Shown one piece after another: positions 10,301 to 17,258 of a stretch of DNA of 39,182 nucleotides. Below the pieces are notes generated by a model. The model worked only from the letters and a program-made list of their open reading frames with translations. It ran no database searches and was not told the DNA's origin. The position numbers and the translations under genes were made by a program. Numbering within the stretch: the first letter of the stretch is position 1; each line of letters begins with the position of its first letter. Source of the stretch: Oscillospiraceae bacterium (GTDB lineage Bacteria > Bacillota > Clostridia > Oscillospirales > Oscillospiraceae); assembly GCA_021768185.1 (NCBI GenBank), contig JAETNP010000020.1, positions 1 to 39,182 of the forward strand. The letters are read 5' to 3'.

Positions 10301-10694
10301 TCTGGAGCAGGGCCTCGGCGGTAGCCACTACCACCTGCTTCCCGCCGCCGCTCAGCTCGTAGAGGGCGGCAATCCGGTTGTGCTCCCACTGGCGGGAAAT
10401 TACGGTGCCCGCCCGGACGAACAGTTCCCGGGCAAACAACCTTCCTACCCGGCAGGGGGTCTCTCCCTCGCCCAGCAGGATCTCCAGGTCCCCGGCCAGA
10501 CGCCCCGCCTCGCCCTCGTCGGAGCAGACCATGACCAGAGGCCGCCCGGTCCGGACGGCGACGGCTCCGGCGATCTGGGTGCGGTGTACGCCGCCCAGCC
10601 CGGTGACGGCGGCGGGACAGCCGCCTGTTTCCACGGCGGCGGCCAGGGCTTCCGCCTCCGGAATATGCATCAGTGCCTGCAACAGTTGTCTCAT
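7320..10694 (-). CDS. mfd: Transcription-repair coupling factor
   Basis: An 1124-residue Mfd protein, which removes RNA polymerase stalled at DNA lesions and recruits UvrA. Domains in order: UvrB-homologous N-terminal part; CarD-like RNA polymerase interaction domain around residues 447-510 (DLSVGDLVVHAAHGVGRFDG); RecG-like SF2 motor with Walker A GDVGYGKTE near 604-612, DEEQ box VVDEEQRFG near 708-716, TLTATPIPRTL, and GRIGR in the second motor lobe; and the C-terminal TRCF domain. Length is typical. The ATG at 10694 follows GAGGAGG by 4 nt, a little tight. It heads a compact minus-strand block (mfd, ilvD, DUF815). A promoter lies about 120 nt upstream, with a palindromic hairpin in the leader. 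Confidence 0.98.
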   Translation of the reverse strand: MRQLLQALMHIPEAEALAAAVETGGCPAAVTGLGGVHRTQIAGAVAVRTGRPLVMVCSDEGEAGRLAGDLEILLGEGETPCRVGRLFARELFVRAGTVISRQWEHNRIAALYELSGGGKQVVVATAEALLQKTSPPQILRDAAITLESGKRYDPADLALRLTEAGYSRADQVEGVGQFALRGGILDVFSPLMAEPVRCEFFDDEIDSLGSFDIISQRRTKNLESALLLPAAELLPGAEKASVFDYFPANALLCLSEAGRVGERVKNVLWQAREDTESLLAAGEKDGDLTALLLSQSEWLEHLDRFAVCMLESLPTSRYPLPPRTLLSINAKQLSAYGGSIETAAGDLEHYQASNYRTILLCGNAARARNLQRILFERDIPAALDLACGEMPGPGEVRVCVGALSAGAEYPQISLAVLTEGQLTAATSGKQPSHRSQKGNRQKLLSYTDLSVGDLVVHAAHGVGRFDGIRKMPVDGVEKDYILISYAGGDSLYVPATGLDQVSKYIGGTGLGSDGEARPVKLNKLGGNDWHKQKTKAKAAARDLAKGLIALYAERQRRPGFAFSPDSPWQREFEEAFDYVETDDQLRCIAEIKKDMEKPVPMDRLLCGDVGYGKTEVALRAVMKCILDGKQAAILAPTTVLAQQHFTTACNRFRSFPVEIRVLSRFQTSAQTRQILYDLRAGKVDLLIGTHKLLQKNVVFKDLGLLVVDEEQRFGVSHKEKLKEMSKQVDVLTLTATPIPRTLNMALSGIRDMSTLEEPPQNRQPVQTYVIEHDWGMIGDAMRREIDRGGQVYYLHNRVESIDSTAAQVRRLVGEDVKVVVGHGRMDEKQLSSVMQQMVEGEAQVLVCTTIIETGIDIANVNTLIIEDADKMGLAQLHQIRGRIGRSARRAYAYMTYRQGKILSEIASKRLTAIKEYVEFGSGFKIAMRDLEIRGAGNLLGSEQSGYMMSVGYDVYLQLLEEAVLEEKGEKKKPTECSADLAVSANIPSTYVPSNQQRMDLYRRIAAIRGQEDASDLLDELMDRYGDPPKTVYALLDVAMLRASAARAGISDISQHERQVKFVLSDFSAEAIASLVTGAKYRRRLVVNAGEVPSLTLTLQPKEKVLETALAMVEDLLLAIESGEE

Positions 10695-10715
10695 AGGTCC
10701 TCCTCAGCACAAAAG

Positions 10716-10734
10716 CCTGCGTTTCAAACGCAGG
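10716..10734. other. Palindromic hairpin in the mfd leader
   Basis: CCTGCGTTT-C-AAACGCAGG is a perfect inverted repeat 22 nt upstream of the mfd start. On the mfd RNA it is followed by CTTTTG, too short for a convincing terminator. It could tune translation or RNA stability. Confidence 0.4.
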
Positions 10735-10815
10735 AAAAGGCCCACGCCCCAGGTTGTGGAGGGGTGTGTGCCTGCCAGTTTATCATACCTGCGCGGACGG
10801 CGGCCGCGCACTTAA

Positions 10816-10844
10816 ATCCTAACGGCTTTTTACTGGTTTGTCAA
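10816..10844 (-). promoter_or_regulatory. Predicted mfd promoter
   Basis: On the minus strand a perfect TTGACA (10839-10844) is spaced 17 bp from TAGGAT (10816-10821). The predicted start lies near 10810, giving a leader of roughly 115 nt. It diverges from the topoisomerase promoter at 10971-10999. Confidence 0.6.
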
Positions 10845-10865
10845 GATTGATTTTCGGGTTCCTCT

Positions 10866-10942
10866 GCGGCCCTGCGGGCCGCCGCTGCCTGTTTCTTTTC
10901 GATGGCCCGGCCCCCCTGCCGCCGCGCAGCGGCGGCAAAAAA
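10866..10942 (+). repeat. Solo end of the large hairpin repeat element
   Basis: The segment repeats the outer end of the elements at 22824 and 26744: a variable outer hairpin (7-bp GC stem, 10866-10882), an 8-nt spacer, then GTTTCTTTTCGATGGCCCGG, then a second GC-rich hairpin (8-bp stem, 10918-10936) with an A run. The inner part of the element and the other end are missing. It lies between the divergent mfd and topoisomerase promoters, where it could insulate them. The 338-bp gap 10695-11032 is otherwise accounted for by the two promoters and the mfd leader. Confidence 0.6.
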
Positions 10943-10970
10943 CATGGCGGACAAACGTTCCCTTTTTCTC

Positions 10971-10999
10971 TTGCCATTGCGAAAAATTTTTGGTATACT
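10971..10999 (+). promoter_or_regulatory. Promoter of the topoisomerase operon
   Basis: TTGCCA (10971-10976), a 17-bp A/T-rich spacer and TATACT (10994-10999) lie 33 bp before the start codon. The spacer carries an AAAAATTTTT tract, which bends DNA; many topoisomerase promoters respond to supercoiling, but that is only an analogy here. Confidence 0.75.
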
Positions 11000-11032
11000 G
11001 ATTTTTATGCAAATCAATCATCGGAGGAACAC

Positions 11033-13033
11033 ATGGCAGCAGAAAAAAAGCAAAACTATGGCAACGATTCCATCAGCGCCCTCAAGGGCGCCGACCGCGT
11101 GCGCAAGCGTCCCGGCGTCATCTTCGGCTCCGACGGCCTGGAGGGCTGCGAGCACGCCGTTTTTGAAATTCTATCCAACTCCATCGACGAGGCCCGGGAG
11201 GGCCACGGGAAGCTCATTACCGTCACCCGCTATCTGGACCACAGCGTGGAGGTGGAGGACCAGGGCCGGGGCTGCCCGGTGGACTGGAACGAAAAGGAGA
11301 AGCGCTGGAACTGGGAGCTGGTGTTCTGCGAGCTCTACGCCGGAGGCAAGTACGGCAACAATGAGGGGGAAAACTACGAATTCTCCCTGGGCCTCAACGG
11401 CTTGGGCTCCTGCGCCACCCAGTACGCCTCGGATTATATGGACGTCACCGTCTGGCGGGACGGCTTCGAGTACCAGCTCCACTTTAAAAAGGGAAAGATC
11501 GTGGGCAAGAAGGGCCAGGAGCTGGAAAAGACGCCCCTGCCCCGGAAGAAGACCGGCACGAAGACACGGTGGCTCCCGGACCTGGAGGTCTTCACCGACA
11601 TCGACATCCCTCCCGACTATTTCGCCGGGGTCATGAAGCGCCAGGCGGTGGTCAACGCGGGCATCACCTTCCGCCTGCGGGTGGAGACGGCGGCGGGAAA
11701 ATTCGAGACCACGGAATTCCTCTACGAGAACGGCATCGCGGACTACGTGCGGGAGCTGGCGGGGGAGGATCCCCTGACGGCCCCGGTGTACTGGGAGACG
11801 GAGAAGCGGGGCCGGGACCGGGCGGACAAGGAAGAGTACAAGGTGAAGCTCAGCGTGTCCTGCTGCTTTTCCAACAAAGTGGCCGTCATTGAGCACTACC
11901 ACAACTCCAGCTGGCTGGAGCACGGCGGCAGCCCGGAGAAGGCGACAAAGCTGGCCTTTGTGGGGGCCATCGACGCCTGGCTGCGCCAGAACAGCAAGTA
12001 TCAGAAAAACGAGAGCAAGATCACCTGGGCGGACATCGAGGACTGCCTGGTGCTGGTCTCCAGCAACTTCTCCACCCAGACCAGCTACGAGAACCAGACG
12101 AAGAAGGCCATCACCAACAAGTACGTCCAGGACGCCATGGCGGAATTCCTGAAAAGCCGCCTGGAGATCTATTTTATTGAGAATCCCAACGACGCCCTGC
12201 GCATCGCCGAGCAGGTGCTCATCAACAAGCGCTCCCGGGAGCAGGCGGAGAAGGCCCGGCTGAACGTGAAGAAGAAGCTGTCCGGCTCCATCGACATCGC
12301 CAACCGGGTGCAGAAATTCGTGGACTGCCGGACCAAGGACGTCTCCCGCCGGGAGATCTATATCGTGGAGGGCGACTCCGCCCTGGGCAGCGTCAAGTTG
12401 AGCCGGGACGCGGAGTTCCAGGGCATTATGCCCGTCCGGGGGAAGATCCTCAACTGCCTGAAGGCGGACTACGCCCGGATCTTCAAGAGCGAGATCATCA
12501 CCGACCTGATGAAGGTCCTGGGCTGCGGCGTGGAGGTCCAGAACAAGCACGTGAAGGACCTGAGCACCTTCGACCTGAACAACCTCCGCTGGAGCAAGGT
12601 GGTCATCTGCACCGACGCCGACGTGGACGGGTACCAGATCCGGACGCTGATCCTGACTATGCTGTACCGGCTGTGTCCTACGCTGATCCAGGAGGGATAT
12701 GTGTATATCGCCGAGTCCCCGCTGTTTGAGATCAACTGCGGGGAAAAGACTTGGTTTGCCTACTCCGAGAAGGAGAAGGGCGAGATTGTGAAAAAGCTGG
12801 AGGGGAAGAAGGTCAAGATCGACCGCTCCAAGGGCCTGGGCGAGAACGACCCGGACATGATGTGGCTGACCACCATGAACCCGGAGACCCGGCGGCTTAT
12901 CAAGGTCATGCCCACCGACGCGGAGGCCACCAGCTATATGTTCGAGCTCCTGGAGGGGGACAATCTCCAGGGGAGGAAGGAGCATATCGCCAACGAGGGG
13001 TACCGGTTCCTGGATCTGGCCGATATCTCATAG
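11033..13033 (+). CDS. Type IIA DNA topoisomerase, B subunit (diverged GyrB/ParE-like)
   Basis: A 666-residue ATPase subunit of a gyrase/topoisomerase IV type enzyme. GHKL ATPase motifs: EILSNSIDEA with catalytic-position Glu45 and Mg-binding-position Asn49, EDQGRGCP at 75-82, and a G-loop LGLNGLGS at 119-126. The TOPRIM domain has EGDSALGS (Glu446) and TDADVDG with Asp528, Asp530 and Asp532. All expected catalytic residues are there, but surroundings differ from ordinary GyrB/ParE: LNGLGS for LHGVGA, DGYQIRTL for DGAHIRTL, GSVKLSRD for GSAKQGRD. The length fits ParE rather than long GyrB. The ATG at 11033 has GGAGG 5 nt upstream; no good start lies further upstream. It is first in an operon with a secreted stalk protein and the A subunit. 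Whether it is the cell's topoisomerase IV or a third enzyme cannot be settled here. Confidence 0.93.
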   Translation: MAAEKKQNYGNDSISALKGADRVRKRPGVIFGSDGLEGCEHAVFEILSNSIDEAREGHGKLITVTRYLDHSVEVEDQGRGCPVDWNEKEKRWNWELVFCELYAGGKYGNNEGENYEFSLGLNGLGSCATQYASDYMDVTVWRDGFEYQLHFKKGKIVGKKGQELEKTPLPRKKTGTKTRWLPDLEVFTDIDIPPDYFAGVMKRQAVVNAGITFRLRVETAAGKFETTEFLYENGIADYVRELAGEDPLTAPVYWETEKRGRDRADKEEYKVKLSVSCCFSNKVAVIEHYHNSSWLEHGGSPEKATKLAFVGAIDAWLRQNSKYQKNESKITWADIEDCLVLVSSNFSTQTSYENQTKKAITNKYVQDAMAEFLKSRLEIYFIENPNDALRIAEQVLINKRSREQAEKARLNVKKKLSGSIDIANRVQKFVDCRTKDVSRREIYIVEGDSALGSVKLSRDAEFQGIMPVRGKILNCLKADYARIFKSEIITDLMKVLGCGVEVQNKHVKDLSTFDLNNLRWSKVVICTDADVDGYQIRTLILTMLYRLCPTLIQEGYVYIAESPLFEINCGEKTWFAYSEKEKGEIVKKLEGKKVKIDRSKGLGENDPDMMWLTTMNPETRRLIKVMPTDAEATSYMFELLEGDNLQGRKEHIANEGYRFLDLADIS

Positions 13034-13102
13034 TCCCATCCCACGTTTCCAGGCCGCCGGAGAGCGGCAGCAGATAAACGAAAATGAGAAAGGAGCTTTT
13101 CC

Positions 13103-14563
13103 ATGAAAAAATTTGTGACGCTTTGTCTGTCCCTGATCCTGACGCTGTCTCTGGCCGTTCCCGCCGCAGCCAGCGCCGCCCCCCGCCCGGCGGGCGTGTC
13201 CGTCCAGGTAAACGGCGAGGACGTGACCTTCCCCAACGCGTCCCCTGCGGTCATCAACGGCCGCACCATGGTCCCCATGCGGGCCGTGCTGGAAACCCTG
13301 GGCGCCCAGGTGGACTACGACGGAGAGACCAAGACCGTCAACGCCAAGCTGGGGGACATCTCCCTCACCCACGTCATCGGCACCAACACCATTGAGATGG
13401 GCGGCGGCGAGAAGCTGACCATGGACACTGTTTCCTCCGTGAAGAACGGCAGCACCCTGGTGCCCCTGCGCTTCTTCTCCCAGGCCCTGAACTATGAGGT
13501 CTACTGGGACGAGGGCGCCCGCACCGCCGTCGTTATCGACAAGAAGGCTCTGATCGAGGAGATCGACAAGAACTTCACCATTCTCAACGACCTCCAGGCC
13601 AGGCAGAACCAGGCCGCGGACGGCAATCTGGCTATCGACATGGACTTCTCCGGCGAGGCCAAAGTCCTGGATTCTATTAACGGCGACCAGACCCTGCCCT
13701 TCTCCATGAAGATGTCCGCCCTCTACGGCCCCGAGGCCATGAACATGGAGGGGACCCTGGACCTGTCCGCCCTCGCCCCTCTCCTGGCGGGGATCGGTGA
13801 AGCGGAGCTTCCTTCGGAAGCGGCAGCCATGCTGAAGGACCTGTCCTTCAAGATGATCTACGGCGAGTCCATGTGGATGCAGGTGCCCGCGCTCACCTCC
13901 ATGCTGGTCCAGGAAGGTGCGGAAGCGCCGGAGAGCGGGGTATGGCTGAAGACCGCCGATATGCCCGCACTGAGCACCATGAGCGTGAACGCCGGCGCTT
14001 CCACCATTGGCAGCACCCTGTATGATCTGGCGGAGATGGCGGACGCGGAGGTCCCTGTGAACATCTATGAGGACCTGACCGAGGCCGCTCAGCTCGTGAC
14101 CGGACTCATGGGCGACGAAACCTTCACCAAGAACGGCGAAGACTACGCCTGGAAGCTGGACGAGAGCAAATCCGCCGCGCTGGCGGAGGCCCTGGGCGCT
14201 TCCGCCGTCAGCTTCCCCTTCACCATGGAGATGACCATCAAGGCCGACGGCAGCAGCACCTTTGACATGGCGCTGTCCATTGAGGAGGACCCCATCGCCG
14301 TCTCCATGACCCTCAGCGGCACCTCCACCCGGACCGAGTCCACCGTCAAGGGCCAGTTCCAGGTGAAAAACGTCTGCGACGTGACTTTCCAGGGTACCGC
14401 CAAGGTGGCCCCCAGCGATAAGGCCCCTGTCGCCGCGCCTCCCGCGGACGCCGTGGTCATTGATCTGGACGACTATGCCGCCGCTCCTCTGACCGGAACG
14501 GATATCGGCGTCATCGGCGGGGCCGACGGACCCACCGCCATCTTTACCACGGATGCCGCCTGA
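13103..14563 (+). CDS. Secreted stalk-domain protein with GADGPTAIF tail
   Basis: A 486-residue exported protein. A Sec signal peptide (MKKFVTLCLSLILTLSLAVP, cleavage near ASA-AP) is followed by a copper-amine-oxidase N-terminal 'stalk' domain at about 30-150 (INGRTMVPMRAVLETLGA, LVPLRFFSQAL). Residues ~155-450 look like a beta-rich lipoprotein-type domain (LolA/LppX or DUF6612-like; inferred from alternating strands, not proven). The C-terminus ends DIGVIGGADGPTAIF plus five residues, a motif otherwise known from Na+-translocating decarboxylase beta subunits, although nothing else here resembles that membrane protein. The ATG at 13103 has AGGAG 7 nt upstream. It sits 69 nt after the topoisomerase B gene and 98 nt before the A gene. 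There is no lipobox or LPXTG. Role unknown. Confidence 0.85.
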   Translation: MKKFVTLCLSLILTLSLAVPAAASAAPRPAGVSVQVNGEDVTFPNASPAVINGRTMVPMRAVLETLGAQVDYDGETKTVNAKLGDISLTHVIGTNTIEMGGGEKLTMDTVSSVKNGSTLVPLRFFSQALNYEVYWDEGARTAVVIDKKALIEEIDKNFTILNDLQARQNQAADGNLAIDMDFSGEAKVLDSINGDQTLPFSMKMSALYGPEAMNMEGTLDLSALAPLLAGIGEAELPSEAAAMLKDLSFKMIYGESMWMQVPALTSMLVQEGAEAPESGVWLKTADMPALSTMSVNAGASTIGSTLYDLAEMADAEVPVNIYEDLTEAAQLVTGLMGDETFTKNGEDYAWKLDESKSAALAEALGASAVSFPFTMEMTIKADGSSTFDMALSIEEDPIAVSMTLSGTSTRTESTVKGQFQVKNVCDVTFQGTAKVAPSDKAPVAAPPADAVVIDLDDYAAAPLTGTDIGVIGGADGPTAIFTTDAA

Positions 14564-14594
14564 GCGAATCGACCAATAGCAGGATCTGCCAGGA

Positions 14595-14630
14595 GATACC
14601 GGCTGGGCGCAGCAGCGCCCAGCCGGTATC
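14595..14630 (+). other. Perfect 16-bp hairpin inside the topoisomerase operon
   Basis: The arms 14595-14610 and 14615-14630 pair perfectly around AGCA. No U tract follows (CCCTGACC), so it is probably not an efficient terminator. It may be a processing or stability element that sets the ratio of upstream to downstream message, just before the A-subunit gene. Confidence 0.6.
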
Positions 14631-14661
14631 CCCTGACCATTACGAATAAGGAAAATACGCT

Positions 14662-16896
14662 ATGCCTAAGAAGAACGCCCCCGACGGGAGCAAGCCAAAA
14701 GTGAATAATCCCAACGTCATGGGCCTCCGGGCCGAGGTGCTGGAGCAGCCTATTACCGACACCCTGGAGACCAATTTCATGCCCTATGCCATGTCCGTCA
14801 TCCTCTCCCGGGCCATACCGGAGATCGACGGCTTCAAGCCCTCCCACCGGAAGCTCCTTTACACCATGTATAAAATGGGCCTCCTCACCGGAGCCCGCAC
14901 CAAGTCCGCCAATATCGTGGGCCAGACCATGCGTCTCAACCCCCACGGCGACGGACCCATTTATGATACCATGGTCCGCCTCTCCAAGGGCTATGGGGCC
15001 CTGCTCCACCCCTTCGTGGACTCCAAGGGCAACTTCGGCAAGGTCTACTCCCGGGACATGGCCTACGCCGCCAGCCGGTACACCGAGGCCAAGCTCTCCC
15101 CCATCTGCCAGGAGCTGTTCCGGGACCTGGATCAGGACGCGGTGGACTTCGTGGACAACTACGACAACACCATGAAGGAGCCCTCCCTGCTGCCCACCAC
15201 CTACCCCAACATCCTGGTCTCCGCCAACCAGGGCATCGCCGTGGGCATGGCCTCCCAGCTGTGCGGGTTCAATCTGGCGGAGGTCTGCGACGCCACGGTG
15301 GCGTACCTGAAAAATCCCGACTGCGACCTGTCCTCCATCCTCCTGGGCCCCGACTTCCCCACCGGGGGCGAGGTCATCTACGACCAGGCCGCCCTGGAGG
15401 AGGTCTACCGCACCGGCAAGGGCTCCATCAAAATTCGCGGCAAGTACCGCTATGTCAAGAGCGAAAATCTGGTGGAGATCTACGAGATCCCCTACACCAC
15501 CACCGTGGAGGCCATTCTGGACAAGGTGGCGGAACTCATCAAGTCCGGCAAGCTGAAAGAGATCAACGACATGCGGGACGAGACGGACCTGAACGGCCTG
15601 AAGCTGACCATTGACCTCAAGCGGGGCGTGGACCCGGACAAGCTCATGGCCAAGCTCTATAAATCGACGACCCTTCAGGACTCCATCGCCTGCAACTTCA
15701 ACGTCCTGATTGCCGGGAGTCCCAAGGTCCTGGGCGTCCGGGAGCTGCTGGAGGAGTGGTGCGCCTGGCGCACGGAGTGCGTCCGGCGGCGGGTGTACTT
15801 CACCCTGGGGAAGAAAAAAGACAAGCTCCACCTCCTCAAGGGCCTCAAGCGCATCCTGCTGGACATCGACAAGGCCATTAAGATCATCCGTGAAACGGAG
15901 AACGAGGCCGACGTGGTGCCCAACCTGATGATCGGCTTCGGCATCGACCAGATCCAGGCGGAGTACGTTGCGGAGATCAAGCTGCGCAATATCAATAAGG
16001 AGTATATCCTCAAACGGGTCCAGGAGGAGCAGGCCCTCCGGGACGAGATCGACGATCTGGAGGATCTGGTGGGCAGCCCCAAGCGCATCCAAAAGCTGAT
16101 CGTCGGCGAACTGGAGGCGGTGAAAAAGAAGTACGGCCAGCCCCGGCTCACCTCCATTATCTACGAGCACGAGATCACCGCCTTCAACGAGGAGGACGAG
16201 ACTCCGGACTATCCGGTGACGGTGTTCCTGTCCCGCCACGGATATTTTAAGAAGATCACCCCCCAGTCCCTGCGGATGGCGGACGTGCAGAAGTATAAGG
16301 AGGAGGACGGCCCCAGCCAGTCCTTCGAGACCACCAACAAAGCGGAGGTCATGTTCTTCACCAGCAAGCAGCAAGTGTACAAATGCCGCCTCGCTGAGTT
16401 CGACGACACCAAAGCCAGCGTCCTGGGGGACTATCTGCCTTCCAAGCTGGGCATGGACCAGGACGAGGGCGTGGTGGGCATGGTCCTGCCGGGGGATTAC
16501 TCCGGCGCGCTGCTGTTCTTCTTTGAAAACGGCAAGGCGGCGAGGGTGGACCTCTCCGCCTACGCCACCACCTCCAACCGCCGGAAGCTGACGGGGGCCT
16601 ACAGCGACAAGAGCCCCCTGGCGGCTCTGCTGTATCTGACAGAGGACCGGGAGCTGGCCCTGTACTCCACGGAGCCCCGGGCGCTGATCTTCAACACCGC
16701 CCTGCTCTCCCCCAAGACCACCCGCACCACCCAGGGAGTGCAGGTGATGACCCTGAAGCCCAAGTATCACCTCAGCGAAGTCAAGCCGGTAGAGGACACC
16801 TCCATCACCAACCTCCCCCGCTACCGCTGCCGGACCATTCCGGCGGCGGGGGCCCTCCTCAAGGAGGAGGATGGGGAGCAGATGCGGCTGCTGTAA
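14662..16896 (+). CDS. Type IIA DNA topoisomerase, A subunit (diverged GyrA/ParC-like)
   Basis: A 744-residue DNA breakage-reunion subunit. The winged-helix catalytic region has SRYTEAKL with the active-site tyrosine at residue 140, preceded by NPHGDGPIYDTMVRLS. The early quinolone-binding region is diverged (LTGARTKSANIVGQTM where GyrA usually has a KYHPHGD-type sequence). A long coiled-coil arm (about 370-500) is followed by a short beta-pinwheel-like C-terminal domain with no GyrA box (QRRGGKG), which argues against negative supercoiling and for a topoisomerase IV-like decatenase. The ATG at 14662 has AAGGA 9 nt upstream. It must pair with the B subunit at 11033, being the only partner in the operon. 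A strong terminator follows at 16999. Confidence 0.93.
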   Translation: MPKKNAPDGSKPKVNNPNVMGLRAEVLEQPITDTLETNFMPYAMSVILSRAIPEIDGFKPSHRKLLYTMYKMGLLTGARTKSANIVGQTMRLNPHGDGPIYDTMVRLSKGYGALLHPFVDSKGNFGKVYSRDMAYAASRYTEAKLSPICQELFRDLDQDAVDFVDNYDNTMKEPSLLPTTYPNILVSANQGIAVGMASQLCGFNLAEVCDATVAYLKNPDCDLSSILLGPDFPTGGEVIYDQAALEEVYRTGKGSIKIRGKYRYVKSENLVEIYEIPYTTTVEAILDKVAELIKSGKLKEINDMRDETDLNGLKLTIDLKRGVDPDKLMAKLYKSTTLQDSIACNFNVLIAGSPKVLGVRELLEEWCAWRTECVRRRVYFTLGKKKDKLHLLKGLKRILLDIDKAIKIIRETENEADVVPNLMIGFGIDQIQAEYVAEIKLRNINKEYILKRVQEEQALRDEIDDLEDLVGSPKRIQKLIVGELEAVKKKYGQPRLTSIIYEHEITAFNEEDETPDYPVTVFLSRHGYFKKITPQSLRMADVQKYKEEDGPSQSFETTNKAEVMFFTSKQQVYKCRLAEFDDTKASVLGDYLPSKLGMDQDEGVVGMVLPGDYSGALLFFFENGKAARVDLSAYATTSNRRKLTGAYSDKSPLAALLYLTEDRELALYSTEPRALIFNTALLSPKTTRTTQGVQVMTLKPKYHLSEVKPVEDTSITNLPRYRCRTIPAAGALLKEEDGEQMRLL

Positions 16897-16998
16897 AGCC
16901 GGGTCATACTTCAGCGGGTTTGAACGGAGGCCATATTTCCCTCTCCCGCCGTGCAGCCCTGGTCCCTTCCGGCACTCTCTCTGCGCACAGCTTTTTCG

Positions 16999-17048
16999 CT
17001 GCTATACTGACCTGCGCCTCTTTTGCGGTCAGTATAGCAGTTTTTCTT
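16999..17048 (+). terminator. Terminator of the topoisomerase operon
   Basis: A perfect 14-bp stem (16999-17012 with 17027-17040, 14-nt loop) is followed by GTTTTTCTTT-type U-rich sequence. In the 362-bp gap 16897-17258 this is the main feature, together with the promoter at 17219-17227; I see no gene in the rest. Confidence 0.92.
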
Positions 17049-17218
17049 TACAATTCATTCCCCCATCTATTTCCTCCGGGTCTGCGGCTCCTCTCCGAAC
17101 GTCAATCGCATTATCGTTACAATCTACAAGAATCATTGGAAGAAATTGTTTACTTAGCACAAAACGCAAAAACATTTGAAAAAAGGGGACATTTGTCCTG
17201 TACCATTGACAGGATATA

Positions 17219-17227
17219 TGGTATAAT
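17219..17227 (+). promoter_or_regulatory. Extended -10 promoter of the 5'-nucleotidase gene
   Basis: TGGTATAAT is a perfect TATAAT with the TGn extension, 31 nt before the start codon. No good -35 stands at 16-18 bp (the nearest, TGTACC, is poor). A TTGACA at 17206-17211 is only 10 bp away and so cannot serve. An 'extended -10' promoter explains the pattern. Confidence 0.6.
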
Positions 17228-17258
17228 TAGCCATCTTATACTTAGGAGGAACCCCACT

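Noticed and set aside
7530..10850. A 1106-codon plus-strand open frame opposite mfd
   Set aside because: Mfd on the other strand is unmistakable; the antisense product is low-complexity Gly/His/Leu/Val-rich with no motif.
14473..16770. A 765-codon minus-strand frame opposite the topoisomerase A gene, and a 979-codon frame opposite ileS (19507-22446)
   Set aside because: Both are GC-bias shadows of well-supported genes.
17206..17227. TTGACA (17206-17211) next to TATAAT (17222-17227) as a -35/-10 pair
   Set aside because: Spacing is only 10 bp; an extended -10 explains the promoter better.
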